27,500 bases of DNA from Paulinella micropora (lineage: Eukaryota > Cercozoa > Imbricatea > Euglyphida > Paulinellidae): the NCBI GenBank assembly GCA_019918135.1, contig WBZZ01004529.1, positions 1 to 27,500 on the forward strand. Direction: 5' to 3'. Positions 19,262-27,500 of the stretch are shown here, in pieces. The position numbers and the translations under genes were made by a program. The notes beneath the pieces are model-generated. The model saw only the letters and a list, made by a program, of their open reading frames with translations. It was not told the DNA's origin and made no database searches. Within the stretch, counting starts at the first letter, position 1; every line of letters begins with the position of its first letter.

Positions 19262-21075
19262 CATTGCAGTCCCTCCGATATGTTCACTGAGTAATTATTC
19301 GTGATATATATCTTATTTTGTTCTCGGATTAAGTTAATAATCATTTTGATGGCGATCGGCTCCTCATCTGTGATTTTACAGGTTCGCAAGTTTTCCGTCT
19401 TAACTCCATAATATAAAGATATAACCGCATTTTTGAATTCCCGATCTGTCGCAGTTCTCACGAATTCAACATTTCTGATATTTTTAATATATTCAATGTT
19501 CTCGGCTTTAAGGTTCGCATCTAGCATCATAATCTGCTTACTTCGTTGAATTATTCTTTTGAATTTGCTGATATTGCGAACTAAGTTGTTTTGTCTTAGA
19601 AAGGTCCCCGCATAAAAATATTCCAGCAGTTGATGGGCTTCATCAATAATAACGATATCATATTTGTCCCTTTCGCTTCTGTATATTGAATCCAATTGAA
19701 TGGCTAATTTATAATGTTTTAGCCCGATTGTCTTGGTTTTAATGTCATAATATACTTCAACACCAAGGGCTTTAAGGTCTTCCACGAATTTCTTCGCTAA
19801 GCTGATACGGCTTGATATCAATAATATTGAAAGCTTAGGTTCATACGGGTCTCGCTCTTGTTTGCTTATTTCGTTCAATAATGTTAATATAAGGATAAAG
19901 ATCTCGGTTTTGCCCGTGCCTTTGGGTGATTTGATTGCTATAATGTCAGATTTCATTTGAAGGACATCGTTCTTAATGTGTTCAGCCTCAGACATAAAGA
20001 TTGAAGTATCAATCATTTTAGGTTCAAAGCCCGCATCTTTGAATTCGGCTTTATCTGCTTCAATCAATGAATTGACATATTCGGGCCGTGAAGCTTCAAT
20101 CAGGATATTTTTCATATTCTGCCGATTTGTCAGTCGCTCAGCCTCTTTGACTTCTTGATTGTCCAACCTTTCAAAAGTCTTGTTCTCTTTGCTACAACCG
20201 ATATATACGGCTTTCGTGTCGCGGTGATAAATCAAGATATCTGTGCAGTCTCTGGTGTGCTCGCGATTACATAACAAACAAAATGAAGCTTTCAACCGTC
20301 TAAAATATAAGATCAGTTTGTTTATGTATTGATTTTTTGAATTCTTGAATTTGTTGTTCGCGAAGACTTCGGGCTTCTTGGCTTTGAATAAATATAAGAT
20401 TTCATTGATTAGTTCATTTTCTTCTTCGTCTTCTTCATCATCCTCTTCCTCGGGTGTGTCTTCCTCGTGTTTGTCTTCCTTGGGCGGTTGTTTTTGCTCC
20501 TCGTGTATGTCTCGCACTTTTTCCTCATCGTGTCTGCCCTCGTGTCTGTCTGGTTGTTCCTCGGATATGTCAATTTGGGGAAGCTCGCCCGCGTAAATGA
20601 TATAATCACGATATCCTTCAATACTCACGGCGATCGGTCTGAGTGTCATCGGATCAACGGGGATAAAAGGACGGTTTTCGCCGTGTTTGGTTGTGTATAA
20701 CAAACGAAATGATTGACGAAGTCCCGCGGTTGAATAAACAGATTTATCAAATTTAAGCTTACATTCTTCAATTTTCTTCTTGATTTCTCGCGGGTCATTA
20801 AAGCTTTTTTCTTTGCTTATAGTGTGGAATGAAGTCTTTCGACTCTTGTTTGCGATTTTTACTTTTGCGAGTTTCCGATCAAGTTCAATTTCAAACATTT
20901 TGCGAGTTTCCGGATCAATTTGTTCATTTATGATTTTTAAGTGCTCGGCCTCAGTTTTGTCTTCTTCGTCGTTCATATCAAAATCAGCATATAAGAAAAC
21001 TTGGCCGTTCAGGTTCTCATACATCTCGCACTGCTTTCCCTCTGTGTCTTGAAATAACATTTTGAATAAGCTCAT
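19261..21075 (-). CDS. Primase-helicase fusion (AEP primase, zinc-ribbon, UL9/origin-binding-type helicase), C-terminally cut
   Basis: 604 residues, single frame, ATG at 21073-21075. The N-terminus looks like an archaeo-eukaryotic primase: the DFD metal pair (residues 31-33) in LYADFD, SFH (82-84), then D110 and R120/R124 with RPFIP (135-139). An acidic linker (about 165-222) leads to a putative zinc-ribbon (C266, C269, H273, C277, C294). The helicase follows: Walker A SPKGTGKT (383-390), motif Ia ISSRISLA, DEAH Walker B DIVIIDEAH (473-481), motif III MMLDAN. This SF2 pattern is that of herpesvirus-type origin-binding helicases and homologues in large DNA viruses and selfish elements. Such a protein would unwind and prime element DNA. 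The frame ends just after the motif IV region (KIYITNNYSVN), where AT-rich DNA stops, so the last helicase motifs are missing. I infer a truncated copy. Confidence 0.75.
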   Translation of the reverse strand: MSLFKMLFQDTEGKQCEMYENLNGQVFLYADFDMNDEEDKTEAEHLKIINEQIDPETRKMFEIELDRKLAKVKIANKSRKTSFHTISKEKSFNDPREIKKKIEECKLKFDKSVYSTAGLRQSFRLLYTTKHGENRPFIPVDPMTLRPIAVSIEGYRDYIIYAGELPQIDISEEQPDRHEGRHDEEKVRDIHEEQKQPPKEDKHEEDTPEEEDDEEDEEENELINEILYLFKAKKPEVFANNKFKNSKNQYINKLILYFRRLKASFCLLCNREHTRDCTDILIYHRDTKAVYIGCSKENKTFERLDNQEVKEAERLTNRQNMKNILIEASRPEYVNSLIEADKAEFKDAGFEPKMIDTSIFMSEAEHIKNDVLQMKSDIIAIKSPKGTGKTEIFILILTLLNEISKQERDPYEPKLSILLISSRISLAKKFVEDLKALGVEVYYDIKTKTIGLKHYKLAIQLDSIYRSERDKYDIVIIDEAHQLLEYFYAGTFLRQNNLVRNISKFKRIIQRSKQIMMLDANLKAENIEYIKNIRNVEFVRTATDREFKNAVISLYYGVKTENLRTCKITDEEPIAIKMIINLIREQNKIYITNNYSVNISEGLQ

Positions 21076-21144
21076 CGGTCAGCGGGGTGTATGTTGTATC
21101 GGATAACGAAGTCGCGATTTTAATCATCTCAGCTTTATATATTG

Positions 21145-21157
21145 CGTATTATATATT
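21145..21157 (-). promoter_or_regulatory. Promoter-like AT motif upstream of the primase-helicase
   Basis: CGTATTATATATT (plus strand), about 70 bp upstream of the start codon; a similar CGTATATATT lies about 9 bp upstream of the 139-residue gene. Inferred only from position and likeness. Confidence 0.3.
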
Positions 21158-21378
21158 CTTTAAAATAAAATAATTAATTATAAATTACAAATTCAAAGAT
21201 AAACAAACATATTAAGACAGACAGCTCACAGCATCAAACGGGATAAGAAGGGGATATTTTAGCCAGTCAAGGGTTATTGGGTTGTTGTTGGGTTGTCAGT
21301 TTTTTGTCAGTGCTTTGTCTACTCGGCTCACTCGGCTCGGCTCTGTCTTATCTTTTTCATTTTGTCATCTGCTCGCCT

Positions 21379-21478
21379 CTCCAATCGGCTCCGTTTGTTC
21401 ATTTGATATCAATTCACCTTTTACTTTTGCCTCTGCTCCAATCGGCTCCGTTTGTTCGTTTAATATCAATTCACCCGT
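21379..21478. repeat. 57-bp direct repeat in the gap upstream of the primase-helicase
   Basis: CCAATCGGCTCCGTTTGTTC starts at 21381 and again at 21438; each copy is followed by (A/G)TTT(G/A)ATATCAATTCACC. It is the only clear repeat between the two genes of the AT-rich island and is a candidate origin or regulatory iteron. Confidence 0.8.
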
Positions 21479-21629
21479 CCCTTTTATCCTCTTTTCTTAT
21501 TAGATCTAAATGGCCAGATAATTTGTCCCCTTTTTTTGGCTTATTTCGTTGTTCCTCGGGTATGTCCTCATTGGTTCATTTTGATTTTAAAAAGGATTAT
21601 TTTCGTATTATTTAAGGATTATTTAAGGA

Positions 21630-22049
21630 TTAATGGCATCGTGCAACTCTTGCCGTTAATTTGAGAATGTCCTCTTTGGCTTGTGGGTTGATGTTATATT
21701 TTTCAATGAGTTCGTTTATGAGTGCGATTTTTCGGTTGTATGTTGTCTTATAAGCTCCGTAAAGCTTGCGGGTCGTTGGCTTCATTCTCTGGGCGTATGA
21801 TTTCCGCGGTCTCTTTGAAATTGCTCGCCTGAGTTCTGGGTCGGGGGGTTCAAATTGTCGCACATAAAGCCGATAATCGTTATATTTGGGCCGTCTCCGT
21901 GCTTGGATCCTTGTGTTGATACCTTGGGCTCTGTATTGTTGGCGTAATTCCCGCAGTCTTTGTGTTATGACTTGGGGGTCGGTTGTGTTGATAATCTCGA
22001 TGTGGATGATTGGGTGCTCGGGGGTCATTGGTGCGGGTGTGTCGGTCAT
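21630..22049 (-). CDS. 139-residue basic protein of the AT-rich island, unknown function
   Basis: Not recognised. Minus strand, ATG at 22047-22049, ending in the AARVARCH-like ARVARCH and TGA or TAA after an AAATTAACGG stretch. It is rich in Arg, Lys, Gln and Tyr: an N-terminal strand-like part (PIIHIEIINTTD), a helical part (QRLRELRQQYRAQG), an RRRPKYNDYRLYVRQF segment, and a basic C-terminal half with a likely helix (IALINELIEKYNI). Small basic proteins of this sort in replicative elements may bind DNA, but that is inference. It shares strand and AT-rich base use with the primase-helicase, 554 bp away. A TATA-like motif lies just upstream. Confidence 0.6.
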   Translation of the reverse strand: MTDTPAPMTPEHPIIHIEIINTTDPQVITQRLRELRQQYRAQGINTRIQARRRPKYNDYRLYVRQFEPPDPELRRAISKRPRKSYAQRMKPTTRKLYGAYKTTYNRKIALINELIEKYNINPQAKEDILKLTARVARCH

Positions 22050-22057
22050 TTGTATGT

Positions 22058-22070
22058 CGTATATATTATA
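22058..22070 (-). promoter_or_regulatory. Promoter-like AT motif upstream of the 139-residue gene
   Basis: CGTATATATTATA (plus strand) begins 9 bp upstream of the start codon at 22049 and resembles the motif at 21145-21157. The 22050-22150 gap could serve both this gene and the small plus-strand frame at 22151. Confidence 0.3.
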
Positions 22071-22150
22071 ATAAATAAAAAATGTTTAAATATTAAATAA
22101 TAAAATGTGGATGTGTGTAAAAGATTGCGAAGCTATCGCTTGCAAAGCAT

Positions 22151-22300
22151 ATGCCGAGAATTAAGCCTCATATTTCGAGAATTTATGAAAATCTTATCGC
22201 CCCTTGCGGGTTCATTGTGCTTGGTTCTGGATGTCGTAATGTTCAATTTAAGAAGAAAATCCATATGAAAAAATGCGAGATTTGTCAGAGAAATGTATAA
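22151..22300 (+). CDS. Small CxxC frame of the AT-rich island (49 residues)
   Basis: Plus strand, ATG 22151 to TAA 22298-22300, divergent from the 139-residue gene. It reads MPRIKPHISRIYENL, then a small core with GSGCRNV and a C-terminal KKCEICQRNV. Paired cysteines (C19, C28, C42, C45) could bind zinc. It is short and unsupported by splice or family evidence; it may be the first exon or relic of a longer gene. Confidence 0.3.
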   Translation: MPRIKPHISRIYENLIAPCGFIVLGSGCRNVQFKKKIHMKKCEICQRNV

Positions 22301-23238
22301 GAGGGAGAGAGGAAAGGGGCGAAAATGTAAAGTTTTTGTTTCACAAACCTGTCGTTCTTGCAACGAGAGCATGGCCAAGTGAGCACTTGAGCACACAGCT
22401 AGAAGGTTTGTCGGTCCATTGTCCATGGTTCTGGACATATAGCAGGACTGATGATAAATTCATAAATAAAAATAGAAATCACGCCCCAAACCAGCAGATG
22501 TACAAACTGACACAATGTAATCTTACTCCAGGCAGGCGCGCATTGATTAGGAATGCCTGGATTGTATGCAGACCGGACAAGCCTCGAGCTGCCCGCCTGC
22601 CGGAAGAGCCCTGGCAACCACGCCGTTGTCACACGTCGCAGGTTCGCACGTGATTTTAGGAGTAACGTAACTGCACAAAAAACAAGAAGCAAATGATTGA
22701 AATCAAATAAACTGTTCCCATGATTAGACGAAAGCGTGAGTTCTAAGACAAATAAATCGTGAGAGTATGACTGCCTGACAAAAATGTGGTAAAGGTGAAA
22801 ACGTTCATGAAGGCAAGCAAAAGAGGTTTATCATTCACTAACACCACGGCATTTAATCACACGCAAACAGATACAGACTCAGACGACACAGAATACTATT
22901 TAAGAGGATTGCGCCAAGCGAATGAAATGAGTTTCCATACTTTAAAAGCCTCGTGCGCACATTGCTTTAAATATTCGGATTGCATTTCCTTTCTTTACAC
23001 TGTTAGCTTTCTAAGGAGCTATCGCTTGGGCACTGACTTAGAAGACAAATGTAAAAACAATTTAGGTGTTTGTCTTGTCATGACCTTGATGTTTGTCCGG
23101 TCACTGCCTGAACGCACTTGCCTGCAGTAGATGCGGCTGCTACATACCTGAACCAGGCACAAAAGCGTTACTATATACCTTAATTCATTTGCGTACACTT
23201 AAATATACACAATTTTTATGTTCACCTTTTAAGAGGTT
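22301..23238 (+). other. Mixed flank; one possible 114-residue frame at 22786-23130
   Basis: No recognised gene. The plus-strand frame 22786-23130 (start MVKVKTFMKASKRGLSF, with CAHCFKYSDC in the middle) has somewhat coding-like codons but no recognised domain, and its last part is hydrophobic and loosely ordered. It could be an exon on the strand opposite the gene at 25093-27122. The rest holds nothing I can name. Confidence 0.25.
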
Positions 23239-23265
23239 TATAATTATTATTATTAATCATCATCA

Positions 23266-23327
<62 letters not shown>

Positions 23328-23328
23328 T

Positions 23329-23597
23329 GGACACCGTGATAGCCCAGTGGTCAAGTTCTACCATCTGGGCCCTGTCGCCAGTTCGATTCCCGTCGGTGCC
23401 ACCAGTATTTTCATTGAACATACCGGTCTATTTCTGGACCAGTATTTTCATTGAACATACCGGCCCGTCTGGAAGTGTTGGAACTGCCCTTGCGGGGGTG
23501 TCATTAGAGCTTATCGTCAATTCTTCGTACTCCCCTCACGGGTGAGACGATGGAGGCGCATGTGCAGAAATGCATCAGCCATTGACAGAGAAGCAAC
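23329..23597 (+). repeat. SINE family A copy A9 (best example, tRNA-derived)
   Basis: Plus-sense full copy. Box A TAGCCCAGTGG (23340-23350) matches the pol III consensus and box B AGTTCGATTCC (23380-23390) matches at all but one base, 29 bp apart as in tRNAs. The head's ends (CACCG and CGGTG) still pair like an acceptor stem and it ends in GCCACCA. Two internal units (ACCAGTATTTTCATTGAACA start) follow, then a 3' domain of about 130 bp and (ATT)n. Confidence 0.9.
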
Positions 23598-23630
<33 letters not shown>

Positions 23631-23641
23631 CATCATCATCA

Positions 23642-23694
<53 letters not shown>

Positions 23695-24056
23695 GGGATC
23701 AAAGGGGTATTTACATTCCGCGATCTAGGGGTGGTGACGGGTTTCGAGGCGTCCCAGATACTTACCACAAAACGTCCTCATGCGCTGGCAAACCGCATGA
23801 AATGTCTGCTACCCCCTGTGAGTACCTCCATGCGGGACCTACCCAGTCTCGTGGAGCTCTCACGCGGGGAAGATCAATCATTTGTAGTTGATTTCCTGCA
23901 AGGTACCCGACACTGTGCGGGTAGTAGGGACTTCCTTTTGGGGCCTTCTATGCAGGATGGTTAGAGTCACTCTTCCCTCCCCAACATACTCACTGTAGTC
24001 CCTGTTGGGTCGAGGGATGGAGGCGCATGGCCCTCGGGCTCAGCCATGACAGATCA
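23695..24056 (+). repeat. Single-copy SINE-like family E
   Basis: About 360 bp of unique sequence between (ATT)n on the left and (AT)n(ATT)n on the right, in the position other SINE copies hold. It has GGGTTTCGAGGCGTCCC near its start, distantly like a box B, and GATGGAGGCGCATGG near its end, which recalls GATGGAGGCGCATGT in the family A 3' domain. That shared segment suggests A and E may use the same 3' recognition sequence. Confidence 0.5.
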
Positions 24057-24081
24057 ATATATATATATATATACATATATA

Positions 24082-24116
<35 letters not shown>

Positions 24117-24382
24117 GGACACCGTGATAGCCCAGTGGTCAAGTTCTACCATCTGGGCCCTGTCGCCAGTTCGATTCCCGTCGGTGCCACCAGTATTTTC
24201 ATTGAACATACCGGTCCGTCTGGACCAGTATTTTCATTGAACATACCGGTCCGTCTGGAAGTGTTGGAACTGCCTTTGCTGGGGTGTCATTAGAGCTTAT
24301 CGTCAATTCTTCGTACTCCCCTCACGGGTGAGACGATGGAGGCGCATGTGCAGAAATGCATCAGCCATTGACAGAGAAGCAC
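24117..24382 (+). repeat. SINE family A copy A10
   Basis: Full plus-sense copy with head and two internal units, both of the CGTCTGGA type. Its 3' domain has TTTGCTGGGG in place of CTTGCGGGGG. Confidence 0.85.
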
Positions 24383-24426
<44 letters not shown>

Positions 24427-24445
24427 GTAGTAGTAGTAGTAGTAG

Positions 24446-24491
<46 letters not shown>

Positions 24492-24570
24492 TTTATTTTT
24501 ATTACTATTATCATCATCATCATTATTATATCATCATCATCATCATCGCCTGATTCATCACCACCATGAC

Positions 24571-24608
<38 letters not shown>

Positions 24609-24609
<1 letters not shown>

Positions 24610-24778
24610 GGAATAACCTCGGCTTAGTGCAGTCTTGCCCTCAGGAGCTCCATCGGTGGCCCCGATCATCAGGCGAGAGACTGACACGGGGGGGTGGAGG
24701 ACCTCGAACAAGGGTATTGGAGGCTTATGTCCTTTGAGGATATGCCATTAGCTGCATCAGTACGCCTCAGATATAGTA
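24609..24778 (+). repeat. SINE family C copy C6 (5'-truncated)
   Basis: Plus-sense copy starting inside family C (GGAATAACCTCGG) and ending at the constant CTCAGATATAGT followed by (ATT)n. It confirms the orientation deduced from the first island. Confidence 0.8.
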
Positions 24779-24832
24779 TTACTATTATTATTACTATTAC
24801 TATTATTATTATTATTATTGTTATTATTATTA

Positions 24833-24876
<44 letters not shown>

Positions 24877-24917
24877 GCGCATGTGCAGAAATGCATCAGC
24901 CATTGACAGAGAAGCAC

Positions 24918-24918
<1 letters not shown>
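24877..24918 (+). repeat. SINE family A copy A11 (last 42 bp only)
   Basis: GCGCATGTGCAG to GAAGCACT between two (ATT)n tracts: a heavily 5'-truncated copy. Confidence 0.8.
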
Positions 24919-24984
<66 letters not shown>

Positions 24985-25078
24985 GGACACCGTGATAGCC
25001 CAGTGGTCAAGTTCTACCATCTGGGCCCTGTCGCCAGTTCGATTCCCGTCGGTGCCACCAGTATTTTCATTGAACATA
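24985..25078 (+). repeat. SINE family A copy A12 (head plus part of one unit, no tail)
   Basis: tRNA-related head intact, broken at TTCATTGAACATA, after which gene intron sequence begins. It lacks the 3' domain and tail and ends 14 bp from a 5' splice site at 25092. Confidence 0.8.
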
Positions 25079-25092
25079 AATATAATGCTTAC

Positions 25093-27122
25093 CGAAGCTG
25101 GACCCGTAGTAGCATGCTTGGATACCTTCGCCAGAGGCGCTGGAGGCGCAGTCTCCCTCCAAAGAAGCTTCCTTTCCTGCAAAAACAGCCATATGAGTAC
25201 GCAAAACAAAAAGAGAATGTTTGTTCCGCATTCAACACTACTGGGATCCTTCCAGGCTTCTTGCCAGCAGGATGATTAGCCCAGTACTTAGCTCCGTAAT
25301 CAAAAAGTGGAAACTGCCCAATGCGAAAGGTAGTGGTCAGCTGCGGGATCGGAAACTTCCCGCCCTCGCGCTTATTGGGCACAACCCAAACCATATTTTC
25401 CCCGCTAAACTCTGCAGCGTGATCAACCATCCCTCCAGCCTGTGATGCAGGCGCCGTCCCATCCAGTAGCTTCGCGCGATGGGACATAGTCATTCGCCAG
25501 ATTTTCCTACCCAGGCTGATAGAATACAGACCTGGGTTTGCTGCGATGATCTTGTAGTTTTCTGAGTCAGGATCTGTCGCCTCGTCAACTATCTCTCCAG
25601 CAAACTCCAGGCGAGGATTCTGATCACCGGCCCATCCGTTCAAACGGAGACTCTCTGTCCCAATGAGTGTCATCTCCTAGCTTACCGCCGTTGATTGGCT
25701 TCGCATACACCTTGAAAAAATCTGAACCTAACTCAGGGTCAGCGTCCCCCACCACTGTACGCAGATCCAATATCCCCCACTCCCACTTAGGCAGAGTAGT
25801 AGATCGCCTGGGCCTGCTGTTGCTGCAAAAATAGATATGTGTGAGTTGTTTCGCTATCAAACTACACTTGGTAATACCTGGATGGTAGTGACGATGTCGC
25901 CTGAGATGCGCTGCCATTATCGCCAGCAACGACCGCGCGCGCAGGGGAAATAGGTGGACTCCCAGCGGGATGGCCCCTGATATGCACAATCTTCGGAAGG
26001 GGTACAGCTTCAGGCCAAGCATGGTTTGCCGCAAAAACATGCGGCGCCAAGAGTGGATTAATGAATTCATTGATGAATTCATCTTTCAGTGCTCCCAGAT
26101 GATCTTTCCAGTCTCGCTTTGTTGCTACTGGATCTACATCTGCCTCAAGGCAGAAGACAAGGTCAAAAGACCGCTTGCCGTCTGCGCCTGGGGGGTTCTC
26201 CCTCACACATAGTATCGCACGCTCACCCAGGGTAAAGGAAATGTCAGGCCCTTTACCCTTCGTCAGCTAACGGCCAGGTCTGAGGTGCAGCAAACACATA
26301 TTCAATTCAGAATACACAGCAAAGAAATACTACCCAACGCAGATGAATCTTTCCCCTCCTGCCCACAGGGTCGTCACGTAGCAATCCAAGGACTAAGGTA
26401 CAGCAAACAACAATTATTTTTAGATTTATTCGAGCTTTTACCGTTAGGTGGAGCCCAAGGTCGCTTCAGTACTGCTGACTCAGCAGGGCGAAGTAATCCA
26501 AAGCGGAAGTAGTCGGATTCATGTACGCCAAGACAGTCCTATCACAGCACCTAATATAATACAGATACAGAATCGCATGTGCATACCCCATCATAATTTC
26601 TTCTTTATCCTCTTGCTTAGCCTTGGGCGGAAATTTACAGTAAAAACGCTTAGTATTTGGCACTTTCCAGTGCAACAAGGAATCAAGCAACACCCCCGAT
26701 TCGCTAATGTAGGGTAGCTCGCGACCAAACATGCCACTCCGCGTTCCAGCCTTCTTGTCCTTGCTGTTCTTTTCAGCCTCGCTGCCCTTGGGGCTCTTGG
26801 TTGCATTCGCAGCCTTGCTGTCAGTCTGGATCGCGTTCTTGTCATCTTGATCTAGTGCATTCTCCTCCATCGGGTTCTCGCCGTCACCTCCCGCACCCTC
26901 GCCCACCGGCAGAACTCTTTCCTGCTCAAGTAAACCCGGCCCTAGCAGCGGCTGACACGTTCTTGATTCCCTGCAGTGTCTGGAGCAACTCCTTCCGGTC
27001 CTCCTCAGTTTGCTCCTTTTCTTCCTGTCGGCTAACGATACATCCATCAAATTTTGCGCATGTGACTCACATTAGCAATATTACCTTAGGTCGCCCCCGT
27101 CCATGTTGCCCTGCGCCTCCAT
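25093..27122 (-). CDS. Multi-exon gene of unknown function (seven or eight exons seen)
   Basis: Not recognised. Minus-strand exons: 27085-27122 (ATG, reads MEAQGNMDGGDLR), about 26590-27024, 26442-26538, 26334-26392, 25878-26266, 25686-25822, 25242-25654 and 25093-25176. Phases agree at every junction except exon 2 to 3, which I could not resolve. Introns are 49-67 bp where clear; one would be only 31 bp (25655-25685). The first part is charged and low-complexity (Asp, Lys, Ala, Asn). The later part is globular: SFDLVFCLEADVDP, WEWGILDLRTVVGDADPEL, RLEFAGEIVDEATDPD, FGDYGAK-like FDYGAKYWANHPAGKK. No signal peptide or membrane helix is evident. The last visible exon ends TCG|GTAAGC, and the next intron begins with the second SINE island, so the 3' exons lie left of it or are lost. 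Length seen is above 500 residues. Confidence 0.6.
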
Positions 27123-27171
27123 CGCGTCCCTTTCAACACATAAATATATAAAATAGAAAGAAGCAGAAAGA
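27123..27171. promoter_or_regulatory. Upstream region of the minus-strand gene
   Basis: AT-rich, with TAAATATATAAAATAG about 20-35 bp upstream of the proposed start codon, a possible TATA element. The start codon choice rests on the in-frame splice that follows. Confidence 0.3.
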
Positions 27172-27465
27172 AAAATAGCAGCGTTAAGTATATGTACAGC
27201 TCCACACGAAACAGAAAAAATTGCAGCGTTTATGTATAGCTCACATCAACGCAACCAGAAAAGAAAATAGCGACACTTAGATATAGCTGACATCAACAAA
27301 ACCAAGAAAAAAATAACATCATTTAGGTAATAAATAGCTCACATCAACTCGACAAGGGGAAAAAAAATGACAGCACTTACATATAGCTCACATCAACGCA
27401 ACCAGGAAAAAAAATGACAGCATTTAGATGTAGCTTACATCACCAAACCCAGGAAAAAATTTGAA
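27172..27465. repeat. Tandem repeat, about 48-bp period, six units
   Basis: Units follow the pattern GAAAAAAAATGACAGCA, TTTAGATATAGCTCACATCAAC, GCAACCAG. The TAGCTCACATCAAC core or a near match recurs at about 27237, 27285, 27335, 27385 and 27432. The repeat may continue past the window. Confidence 0.85.
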
Positions 27466-27500
27466 AGTCCAAAACCACACGAAAAATAAACAAAAAATAA

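Larger units (their letters stand above)
23240..24984. repeat. (ATT)n, (ATC)n and (AT)n tracts of the second SINE island
   Basis: Tracts at 23240-23328, 23598-23694, 24057-24116, 24383-24608, 24779-24876 and 24919-24984 separate the elements. Several contain ATC, GTA or TTTTA variants, more mixed than in the first island, so this island looks older. Confidence 0.95.

Noticed and set aside
20345..20596. Plus-strand Ser-rich frame in the AT-rich island
   Set aside because: Mirror of the acidic linker of the primase-helicase on minus.
22273..22653. 126-codon plus-strand frame right of the AT-rich island
   Set aside because: Overlaps the small CxxC frame in another phase, has no motif or composition bias that suggests coding, and no splice evidence.
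23329..23404. Functional tRNA gene in the family A head
   Set aside because: Boxes A and B are good, but the T stem is mispaired, the anticodon arm does not fold properly, and the sequence recurs many times joined to the same non-tRNA body.

Overview
The window is eukaryotic nuclear DNA, most likely from a unicellular alga or other protist; I cannot name the species. The signs are spliceosomal introns (GT..AG, many only 49-67 bp), tRNA-derived SINEs, a polycystin-type (REJ-GPS) gene, a Ty3/gypsy-type integrase remnant, a tRNA-Lys gene and abundant microsatellites and homopolymer runs. Gene ends and splice pairs are consistent with the standard code.

Layout. 1-6098: a repeat island of about 19 SINE-like copies from four families (here A, B, C, D), joined end to end by (AAT)n tracts and all in minus orientation. 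6129-8720: a plus-strand multi-exon gene for a charged coiled-coil protein; its introns carry CATACCCC minisatellites and a long hairpin. 9036-12665: a minus-strand polycystin-like gene (REJ domain, GPS motif, membrane segments) that is broken by stop codons, a frameshifting duplication and a SINE junction, with an integrase remnant (10202-10651) between exons. 12666-12997: a third SINE cluster. 13036-13815: a plus-strand gene for a GCxCxxC-repeat protein with one in-frame TGA. 13816-18515: no confident gene; AT-rich, then decayed retroelement-like, then very long poly-T, CA/GA/GT repeats and minisatellites. 18516-18589: tRNA-Lys(TTT), minus. 19262-22300: an AT-rich island unlike its surroundings, coding a primase-helicase (AEP primase, zinc-ribbon, UL9/origin-binding-type DEAH helicase), a 139-residue basic protein and perhaps a small CxxC protein; it looks like a captured virus-like or plasmid-like element. 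23240-25078: a second SINE island, all copies in plus orientation. 25093-27122: a minus-strand multi-exon gene of unknown function whose intron holds that island. 27172-27465: a 48-bp tandem repeat.

The two main stories are these. First, several unrelated SINE families share an (ATT)n tail and appear to insert into each other's tails, which builds one-way tandem islands next to splice sites and antisense to the host genes. Second, an AT-rich replicative element with a fused primase-helicase, a 57-bp repeat upstream of that gene and a promoter-like motif shared with its neighbour has been captured and cut off inside motif-complete helicase sequence.
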